A DNA stretch of 64,000 nt from Candidatus Poribacteria bacterium (lineage in GTDB: Bacteria; Poribacteria; WGA-4E; WGA-3G), in assembly GCA_026706025.1 (NCBI GenBank), contig JAPOZO010000003.1, forward strand, positions 1-64,000, read 5' to 3'. The notes under the pieces are model-generated. The model was not told the DNA's origin, did not search any database, and saw nothing but the letters and a program-made list of their open reading frames with translations. Position numbers and translations under genes: made by a program. Shown here piece by piece: positions 33,023 to 40,031 of this stretch; position 1 is the stretch's first letter, and every line of letters starts with the position of its first letter.

Positions 33023-36000
33023 ATGGAGCAGAAAGATGCGCAACTCATTCAGCAAGTACTACAGGGCGACCAAGAGGCGTTTGCTATCCTCGTCAACAAG
33101 TATCAGAAAGGTGTGCATGCCCTTGCGTGGCGGAAAATTGGTGATTTTCACATCGCTCAGGAAATCACGCAGGACGCGTTTCTCAGGGCATATCAGAAGC
33201 TCGAAACATTAAAAAATCACAACTTGTTTGGCGGCTGGCTTTATGTCATCGCGGCACGCTTGTGTGCTGATTGGTTTGAAAAGAAATCCTTACCGGAACA
33301 ATCCTTGGAGGTCACTGATATGAGTGAGGTGAATCGCGGGTCATACTCTCGATATGTAGCCGAGAAACAGGAAGCCGAAGCCGATGAGACGCGTCGTGAA
33401 ATCGTCAAGGAACTGCTCCAAAAGCTGCCGGAGAGCGAACGCACAGTGATGACGCTGCATTATCTCGGAGAGATGACAATCAAAACCATTAGTGAGTTCC
33501 TTGGTGTATCCCCGAACACTGTCAAGAGTCGCCTCAGTCGGGCGCGTAACCGTTTGAAGAAGGAGGAAGCCATGATCCGACAAAACCTCGGCAGTTTCCA
33601 ACTGCCTGCGAACTTAACAGAGACCATTATGCGAGAAATATCGCGTCTTGTTCCCGCTGCACCTGCTGCGAGTAAACCCGTCTTACCGTGGGCACTCTCG
33701 GCAGCGTCTGCCGTTTTGATTTTTCTACTAATAGGTGTTGGAACACAATACCTCTCTCGTTTCCAGAAGCCGTATAATCTAAATGCTACATCCGAACCGA
33801 CTGTTGATCTCATCGAGGCAGTTTTTGTTGTTGATACGCTTGCGAAACCCGCTGTGCGAAATCAGGCGGGGGGTTCTACTATACCGGGTAGAAATCCGGG
33901 CGCGGGGCAGCAACCTAATGCCCGATTCCTCGCCGCCGCAGCGGCTGAGGAGACCGAAGTTACAACCTTAATACCGCAGTGGACGCAGACCAAAGGACCG
34001 GAAGGCGGTTTCGTCAATAATTTCTTCACGACGAATTCGGGTGATATTTACGCAGGGACCTCAACGAGTCTTTACAAACTCGGAGCCGATGGACGTGCAT
34101 GGCGACGTGTCAACGCGAGAAGGCTCGGTTCACTGAGCATCCAAGATTGGTTGGGGACTGCGGCACTGATGGCAGCGCATGGTAATATGCTTTATCTCGC
34201 TACCGATACTGAAATATTGGCATCCGAAGATAAGGGTGAGACGTGGCATGCGTTGGGTACGCATCCAAAAGGAATTGCCAGAGGATTTGTGGTGGCTGAC
34301 TCAGGATTTTACCTCGCGCTTACCGGCGGGGTTTACTACTCCAAAGATGGTAAGACTTCGTGGGTTGCTCTGAAAGGTGGCATGGGACTTAATAAGGTTC
34401 GTGCACTTGCAGTTGTTGAAAATACGGTATTTGCTGGGACGAGTAGCGGACTCTATCGGCTTAACGCTCAGACTTGGGAATTGCTGGCAGTTGGTTCTAC
34501 AGATTTGCACGGCGAGAAACCCGTGATCCATGCTTTGGCTGCTTCAAAACATCGACTCTATGTTGCAGCTGGGAAAGAGATGGAAAGGGGGTTCGGCACG
34601 CTATTCAGGTCAAGAAAAACAGACGACAATTGGTGGTCCCTTTATCGCTCAACAGATAAAGGTAAGTCGTGGTACCCTATAGACCCACGCGAGAGGCAGG
34701 AACGTGAGGCGGGTAGGCAGCGGAGGGGTCAAGCTTCGACGGGTTCCCCACTACTCGGGTCAGATAACATTCCGAGCGTTAAGATATTCGCAACAGCTGC
34801 AGGGGTTATGGTGACGGATGCAGAGGGCGAGTTTTTCTACTCCACAAACACTGGAGAGACATGGACGACCTTAGAAAAGGATGGGTCAGGTGGCGGTATC
34901 GCTCCGCCGCTACTGATAGCCGATACAAACATTTTTTATAAAGGTGGCCAGTCCGGGATTCTGCGCACAACCGATGGCGGCGAATCTTGGCATCCGTTTA
35001 ATACGGGGTTTGTTAGCACGCCTGTTACGACTTTAATCGCTGTTAAGGATAGACTCTACGCAAACTCGGTGAATAATAAGTATGTTACCTCAACAGACGG
35101 TGGTGAATCATGGACGCTGCTTCCGAAAATTGACGACAGTGTCCTTATCGCTGCATTTGATAGTAACATATATCTGAAGAAAGGACAGAATATGAATTTA
35201 CCTTCACCGCTACTTCGTCTATCTACTGAAAACAATGGCTTAGAACTTATACCCGATATGCCCGGTTTTGAGGGGGGCAATTCAAGTAACACGGTACAGA
35301 CGGAGATAGACGTGCCTGAAGAAATGATGATCACGGCTTTGCGGGAAGTCTTGCAGGAATCATTTCCAGATAAGGTTAATCAAAATATTGAGGGTCTTGA
35401 TCTTGAACAGGTAGCTGAGATACTCAAGGATATCAATCCTGACCAATTATCTGACCGGATAATTGAGAAACTCGAGAGTAACCCTGATTATGCCAAGGTA
35501 ATGAGTGAGGCGTTCAATAAGGCTTTTGAGGAACAAGTTTCAACGGGTATGCCGTCGTTTTTTGGTAGTTTTGCCGTTAGTGGCGAGAAGTACTACGTCG
35601 AATACGGGCAGAAACTTTTCAGGTGGGAACCCGATATGTCTGAATGGTACGATACGGGGTTAATAGATGAGACTGAAGTTGTTTTTCCTGTTGACTATTC
35701 TGCTGAGGCTTCCACATCTATAAATGTCCGTGATTCCATAGGTTTCAAGATTGCTGTGTCAGGTAACACCGTCTATGTCGGGAAACGGGATGGTCACCTC
35801 TCTCAATCGTTTGATAAGGGGGGGACTTGGAGTGATGTTACTGCTGATCTCCCGTTTTCTGTTACGGCGTTTAATGCAATCACCTTTGCGGGATCAACTG
35901 TTTATGTAGGGACCAACAGCGGGGTGGCACATTCAAGCGATGGCACCCATTGGCACGCGGCAACCAATACTGAGGGTGAACCACTTGTCATGGAGAAGTT

Positions 36001-36190
36001 TGCGGTAGAAGGAACAACGGTCTATGGTACAACCGGGCAATACGTCTATCAGTTGGAAGAAGGTTCAAGCACATGGAAACGGGTGACACCTGAAATCCCG
36101 GATTCCGTCCTTTCGTTTGTTGTGGATGGTAACGTGCTTTATGTTGGGACTACCAGCAGCGGCGTGCTACGTTTCACGTTTGATGAATAA
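33023..36190 (+). CDS. Membrane-tethered ECF sigma factor fused to Asp-box beta-propeller, paralogue 3
   Basis: A 1055-residue paralogue. The start at 33023 (MEQKDAQLIQQVLQGDQEAF) has GAAGGAG before it and matches the other copies; the frame is open to an ATG at 32954, but that ATG lies inside the promoter element. Sigma regions 2 and 4 are intact, including HYLGEMTIKTISEFLGVSP. The membrane helix is LPWALSAASAVLIFLLIGVG at about 222-241. Asp boxes include SEDKGETW, STDKGKSW, STNTGETW, TTDGGESW, STDGGESW and SFDKGGTW. A helical insert (DLEQVAEILKDINPDQLSDR) interrupts the propeller at about 775-850. It ends LRFTFDE. Confidence 0.85.
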   Translation: MEQKDAQLIQQVLQGDQEAFAILVNKYQKGVHALAWRKIGDFHIAQEITQDAFLRAYQKLETLKNHNLFGGWLYVIAARLCADWFEKKSLPEQSLEVTDMSEVNRGSYSRYVAEKQEAEADETRREIVKELLQKLPESERTVMTLHYLGEMTIKTISEFLGVSPNTVKSRLSRARNRLKKEEAMIRQNLGSFQLPANLTETIMREISRLVPAAPAASKPVLPWALSAASAVLIFLLIGVGTQYLSRFQKPYNLNATSEPTVDLIEAVFVVDTLAKPAVRNQAGGSTIPGRNPGAGQQPNARFLAAAAAEETEVTTLIPQWTQTKGPEGGFVNNFFTTNSGDIYAGTSTSLYKLGADGRAWRRVNARRLGSLSIQDWLGTAALMAAHGNMLYLATDTEILASEDKGETWHALGTHPKGIARGFVVADSGFYLALTGGVYYSKDGKTSWVALKGGMGLNKVRALAVVENTVFAGTSSGLYRLNAQTWELLAVGSTDLHGEKPVIHALAASKHRLYVAAGKEMERGFGTLFRSRKTDDNWWSLYRSTDKGKSWYPIDPRERQEREAGRQRRGQASTGSPLLGSDNIPSVKIFATAAGVMVTDAEGEFFYSTNTGETWTTLEKDGSGGGIAPPLLIADTNIFYKGGQSGILRTTDGGESWHPFNTGFVSTPVTTLIAVKDRLYANSVNNKYVTSTDGGESWTLLPKIDDSVLIAAFDSNIYLKKGQNMNLPSPLLRLSTENNGLELIPDMPGFEGGNSSNTVQTEIDVPEEMMITALREVLQESFPDKVNQNIEGLDLEQVAEILKDINPDQLSDRIIEKLESNPDYAKVMSEAFNKAFEEQVSTGMPSFFGSFAVSGEKYYVEYGQKLFRWEPDMSEWYDTGLIDETEVVFPVDYSAEASTSINVRDSIGFKIAVSGNTVYVGKRDGHLSQSFDKGGTWSDVTADLPFSVTAFNAITFAGSTVYVGTNSGVAHSSDGTHWHAATNTEGEPLVMEKFAVEGTTVYGTTGQYVYQLEEGSSTWKRVTPEIPDSVLSFVVDGNVLYVGTTSSGVLRFTFDE

Positions 36191-36404
36191 TAGCGGGTTG
36201 CCCGCTCCTACCCCATCCTGGCACAATGAATGTCGGTCCCTCGCCGCGTTTCGCGATTCGATATATGTGCTTATGCCACGCATGCCGCAAGTGGGAGAAA
36301 AAAGGGGAGTGGAATATCTGGATGCCCTGAAAAAATTATGTGTCAAACCAAACGAAAAATCTCATAAGAGATTTCTGAAGCGATTTAGCAATGGAGGTAG
36401 AAAG

Positions 36405-37178
36405 ATGAGCCAAGTCGAACCGTGGGTAGTTTCACTGCTCGTAAGAAAAATAAAATATTTTGCTGTACTTTTCATGGTTGTAGGAGTTGCTCTTTTGAGT
36501 CTGGCTCTCGCAGCGGATGCAGTGGCTCAGAAGATACTCATACAAGATGGATTTGAGAACCATCCCCTAGACAAACTAGATAAACATCCCTTGTTGAAAG
36601 GGCTCGGTTTTAAAATAACGAACAAACCTGTCAAAACCGGCAAAAAATCGTTTGCTATTTCCGGGAAGGCATTAGTCCATACCTATGGCATACCGATAAG
36701 AACAGATGAACCGATCACATCAGTTGAATGCTGGGTCTATATTGAGAAAGGTGGTCGTTCTTTCAGTTTGAAGCTTACTTCAAATGATGAATCTTTTGAC
36801 AATAGAGGCCCCGATGTCGGTTGGGATACGGGATTTGTGCAATTTTATGCTCACGACAGGTGGCAGGAGATTGGTAAATTTGCCATCAATGAATGGAGAT
36901 ATATCCGGATTGTTGCCAATTTTGACAAAAACGTGTTTGATTTCTACTCTGGAGGCAGCAAACGCGAGGTTTTGCGTGCCAGACCGAAAGAACGAATCCC
37001 GTTTCGGATGAAAGCAGCTGGACCCGCCGCCACGTCAATTGTTTTTTCTATGGAAAGATCAACTGTCCCGGGGTACATTGACGATCTGATCGTCTATGAA
37101 GGCGAAAACCCAATAGTCCTTGCTGTTGAACCTAACCGAAAACTCGCGACGGTATGGGGACATATCAAGCAACAATAG
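36405..37178 (+). CDS. Secreted lectin-fold protein 5
   Basis: A 257-residue protein. The start at 36405 follows GGAGGTAG; the frame is open upstream to 36117, but that part overlaps the sigma-propeller gene and repeat DNA. The signal or anchor helix is at about 17-37 (YFAVLFMVVGVALLSLALA). The mature part has a concanavalin-like pattern with SVECWVYIEKGGRSFSLKLT, NEWRYIRIVANFDKNVFDFY and GYIDDLIVYEG, and ends KLATVWGHIKQQ, the shared C-terminal motif. It lies 214 bases after sigma-propeller 3 and may be in its regulon. It is distinct in sequence from lectins 1-4. Confidence 0.7.
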   Translation: MSQVEPWVVSLLVRKIKYFAVLFMVVGVALLSLALAADAVAQKILIQDGFENHPLDKLDKHPLLKGLGFKITNKPVKTGKKSFAISGKALVHTYGIPIRTDEPITSVECWVYIEKGGRSFSLKLTSNDESFDNRGPDVGWDTGFVQFYAHDRWQEIGKFAINEWRYIRIVANFDKNVFDFYSGGSKREVLRARPKERIPFRMKAAGPAATSIVFSMERSTVPGYIDDLIVYEGENPIVLAVEPNRKLATVWGHIKQQ

Positions 37179-37186
37179 TTCTAATA

Positions 37187-37340
37187 TAACTCGAGTTGCC
37201 ACCTTGTAGCATAACCTGTTAGGTTGTGCCTCTTCGCGCCGAAAATAACACGGAACGCTCCGAATCTTTCGCAAAAATGAAGGCTGCTTGCTTAAAAATG
37301 GTATCCGTGGGTCTAAAATCATTAGGTAGCAGTTGGGTTA
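37187..37340 (+). mobile_element. Non-autonomous element of 154 bp (TAACTCGAGTTGCCAC ends)
   Basis: The left end is TAACTCGAGTTGCCAC and the right end GTAGCAGTTGGGTTA, inverted and imperfect. Length and ends match the 156-base element at 31215-31370. The 37179-38469 gap holds this element, the next two repeats and no gene. Confidence 0.55.
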
Positions 37341-37550
37341 ATATAGAGAATAGGACACGGTGTTCTTGCCTTAGCAAGCCTGTTATGTAAAAGTTGATGC
37401 CGGCCGCGAGTCTCCACCGGTTTACCGTCGGCAAGCGACTGTTGTGTGAGATATGCTTCGTATGCTAAAAAAAGTCGTCAATTTTACAGAAAAGGGTTAG
37501 GATACTCATCAGAGAACTCCTTTTGGTTAGAGAGTATGGATAACCTCATC

Positions 37551-37670
37551 AGGACTTACACACATTGCGTAAATATCGGACGTTTGGACGGAAAAAAAGG
37601 TAATTTCTGTCCTTTAAACCCCCTAAATCCCCCTTATCAGGGGGACTTTAAGAGGAAATGCGTAAGTCCT
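37551..37670 (+). mobile_element. Non-autonomous element of 120 bp (AGGACTTACGCA-type ends)
   Basis: AGGACTTACACA (37551-37562) and TGCGTAAGTCCT (37659-37670) bound 120 bases, with one mismatch between ends. Inside is the CCCCCTTATCAGGGGG palindrome also found near 4264 and 38939. It is a second copy of the 2434-2554 element. Confidence 0.6.
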
Positions 37671-37737
37671 ACTCATTATACCAAAGGGGTTCTCTTGATA
37701 CAAAAACTTTCAGTTATTTATCAAACTCCCGTTAACA

Positions 37738-38435
37738 TAACCCAAGTTGCTACCAACGGATTTTTGGCATTCTAACACGGTTTTTCGGAGCCTTTCTTCA
37801 CCCCTAATGAGGTTTAAGAAATAAATTGGGTAATCTTCTAACCAGACCCGGTTCGGTTAGGAAAACGAACCATAGGTGTCAATTTTAAAAAAAATAACCG
37901 TCGCGACCCCCAGGCCGGTAGATGCGGAATGTAATACAAGGAATGGATTTAGTCTATTCCCAGACTAAATCCCCTAACCGCATCGGATACTTCGCGAAAA
38001 CCTTGATGACTTCAAAAACCTCTTGAGTCCCGTAGGTTGGGTTGAACGGATGCCACCAAAACCCGAGAATCAGAGAAAAACACAACTCGCGCCAGAGACA
38101 CCACACCCATCAGAGACCGAGTGAAACCCAACGCTTTGGATTTCAAGGTTCCGCGGTGCTGACAGCGTAAAGTTGGGTTTCACTCCATCCACGAATAGAT
38201 ATGGCCGGATATTGACTTTCAGGGGTGTTTGACCTGTTAACAGTCCACTTCTCAACACCGTTCAACCCAACCTACGGGACTAAATTGACACCTATGGTGC
38301 GGTTAGGAAACCGCACCTACTGAGCCTTGGAGTGCTGAAATTACCCGATTAAATTCCTAATCTTCATACGGGGTGAGGAAAGGGGTTGAAAACTTATTCA
38401 AACGTCTATAACGCGTCAGGTAACAACTTGGGTTA
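37738..38435 (+). repeat. Composite of nested inverted-repeat elements
   Basis: The outer ends TAACCCAAGTTGCTAC (37738-37753) and GTAACAACTTGGGTTA (38420-38435) match as inverted repeats at 15 of 16 positions. Inside lie CCATAGGTGTCAATTT and AAATTGACACCTATGG ends (about 37870 and 38299), and inside those a full 240-bp palindromic repeat. Three element families thus appear inserted one within another. Confidence 0.55.
38029..38278 (+). repeat. 240-bp palindromic repeat, full copy
   Basis: A 250-base copy with both terminal repeats intact (CCGTAGGTTGGGTTGAACGG after one C, and TTCAACCCAACCTACGGG) and the internal GTGAAACCCAAC / GTTGGGTTTCAC pair. It is the best-preserved copy in the window. 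Confidence 0.75.
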
Positions 38436-38469
38436 AAACTAAATGCCCCTGGCATTATAGGAGGAATTT

Positions 38470-38911
38470 ATGCGTATGAAACGCACGCGAACTTATGTGA
38501 TATTAGGAATGGCGTTGTTGCTAAGTATGAGTCTATTGACCAAGAAGATCGCTCCAGCGAAACATCAATATTCTGGCAATGCCCAGAAAGTCGTCAATGG
38601 CATAGGTGTCGTCACGTGTCTCTACGTCAATCCGATGTTTCTGCGACACGACGAGGGTGTAGCAGTCGCTGGCAGGTTGAACACTTTCACCGTGAGGCTA
38701 AACAGCTAACAGGTTTGGAAAAATGCCAATGTCGCCTCGCGCGTATCGTGCGGAATCACATCGGTGCTGCGTTCCTTGTATGGGTTTACCTGATGCGGAA
38801 AGCTTATGAAACCGGTCAAACCCTTTATCAAGTCAAACATGGCATGCTCTCTGAGTATCTGCGTCAACAACTCAAATCACCTATGATAAAAATTAAAAAT
38901 GCGTAAGTCCT
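38470..38911 (+). pseudogene. DDE transposase remnant (IS701/IS4-like), internally deleted
   Basis: The first part, in one frame, reads KKIAPAKHQYSGNAQKVVNG followed by GVVTCLYV, which resembles the region after the first catalytic Asp of IS701/IS4-type transposases. After about 38640 another frame gives WQVEHFHREAKQLTGLEKCQ and RNHIGAAFLVWVYLMRKA, the C-terminal part with the catalytic Glu. The middle, with the second Asp, is missing. The 20 bases after its stop contain TGCGTAAGTCCT (38900-38911), the end shared with the 120-bp elements. The first 24 codons look like a signal peptide with its own ribosome-binding site, probably foreign to the transposase. Confidence 0.65.
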
Positions 38912-39192
38912 ACGTATAATGGTTTTGCCTTAAAACCCCCTAAATCCCCTTATCAGGCGGACTGGCAGTCTGTTTCCCGATACAAAATTCTTAATCTGAT
39001 TCATATTTCTGAAAATTCTGCACCCTTTTTGTCTGTGAGACGCGTCATTAATAGTAGAAAGCGCATTATGAACAACGAGAAAGGTTGTCGTTTAAGGTAA
39101 ACTTAATGCAGCTAAACGACACAGAATCTTGCAGCTGCTAATACCGAGCAGGGTTCTCAAAGTATGAGTTAGGAGACGTTAGGAGACATAAA

Positions 39193-39756
39193 ATGAAGAT
39201 TAAAGACTATGACACGGCAATTCGGCTAAAGCCGAGCAGAATCACCCTTATCCTTGCTTATGTTAAAAGAGCCAACGCGAAGTTGGATGTGGGTGACAAT
39301 ATCAGTGCTATTGAAGATTATAATGAGGCGATCCGTCTGCAACCGAAAAATGCTGTCATTCTTACTGTTGCATATCTCAATCGTGGACTTGCAAGGTTCA
39401 ATATGGGTGACACTATAGGCGCGATCAGGGATTACGACGTGGTTATCCGTCTGCAACCGAAAAATGCTGTGCTTGCCAGTGCCTATGTCCATCGTGCTAT
39501 AGCGAAGTCTAAATTAGGGGACAATATCGGTGCGATCAACGATTATGATGATACGATCCATCTTGCTTTAGAGAATACTGATTTTGCAGCCTACATCTAT
39601 AGTAAACGAGCCGCTGCCAAGTTGGAGATATGTGACAATATAGGCGCGATTGAAGACAGTGATACGGCGGTTCATCTTGATCCCGACTTGGCTGAAGCGT
39701 ATGGGATCCGAGATGCGGCAAAGTCGAATCTTCGGAACTATGCGGAGGCCGTTTAA
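39193..39756 (+). CDS. Tetratricopeptide-repeat protein
   Basis: A 187-residue protein made of four to five TPR units of about 38 residues. Each contains AYxxRxxAKxxxGDNIGAIxDY and xAIRLQPKNAV-like helices. Two DNA segments (near 39334 and 39448) are almost identical, showing recent internal duplication. There is no signal peptide and the first unit looks truncated, so the N terminus may have been lost. GTTAGGAGA precedes the ATG. TPRs mediate protein contacts; the partner is unknown. Confidence 0.75.
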   Translation: MKIKDYDTAIRLKPSRITLILAYVKRANAKLDVGDNISAIEDYNEAIRLQPKNAVILTVAYLNRGLARFNMGDTIGAIRDYDVVIRLQPKNAVLASAYVHRAIAKSKLGDNIGAINDYDDTIHLALENTDFAAYIYSKRAAAKLEICDNIGAIEDSDTAVHLDPDLAEAYGIRDAAKSNLRNYAEAV

Positions 39757-39801
39757 GTTTGTGGGCACCCACAAGGAGTGCCGCCGCTGAAGGGACCCTA
39801 C

Positions 39802-39830
39802 CATTGGCGAGGTTTGACACCTCGCCAATG
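39802..39830. terminator. Hairpin after the TPR gene
   Basis: CATTGGCGAGGT-ttgac-ACCTCGCCAATG forms a perfect 12-base-pair stem 45 bases after the TPR stop. There is no T run. It shares the GGCGAGG core with hairpins at 20645 and 27595. Confidence 0.5.
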
Positions 39831-39969
39831 CCCAAACCACCCTACATCGTCAATCTTCCCGCTCGTATTGCGCTTTTAATGTCAACGCAATTCACTTAAA
39901 TCCGTTATAATTGATAAATTTCTCCGTCTGAGGTCCGCCAGTCAAGCCTCTGAAAATCAGAGATGGCGT

Positions 39970-39998
39970 TTGACAATAAGATCTTAACTTGCTAAAAT
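39970..39998 (+). promoter_or_regulatory. Sigma-70-type promoter for the outer-membrane cassette
   Basis: TTGACA at 39970-39975, 17 bases, TAAAAT at 39993-39998, 33 bases before the ATG at 40032. Confidence 0.65.
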
Positions 39999-40031
39999 GT
40001 CACAACTTTCTCGTATTGTGTTTAGAAAAGT

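Noticed and set aside
36117-36404. Extended start of the lectin-fold gene at 36405
   Set aside because: It overlaps the end of the sigma-propeller gene in another frame and lacks a signal peptide; GGAGG before 36405 and a signal helix after it fix the start.
37446-37775. A 109-codon frame
   Set aside because: It crosses a complete 120-bp mobile element and the CCCCCTTATCAGGGGG palindrome; the translation is low in complexity and has no domain.
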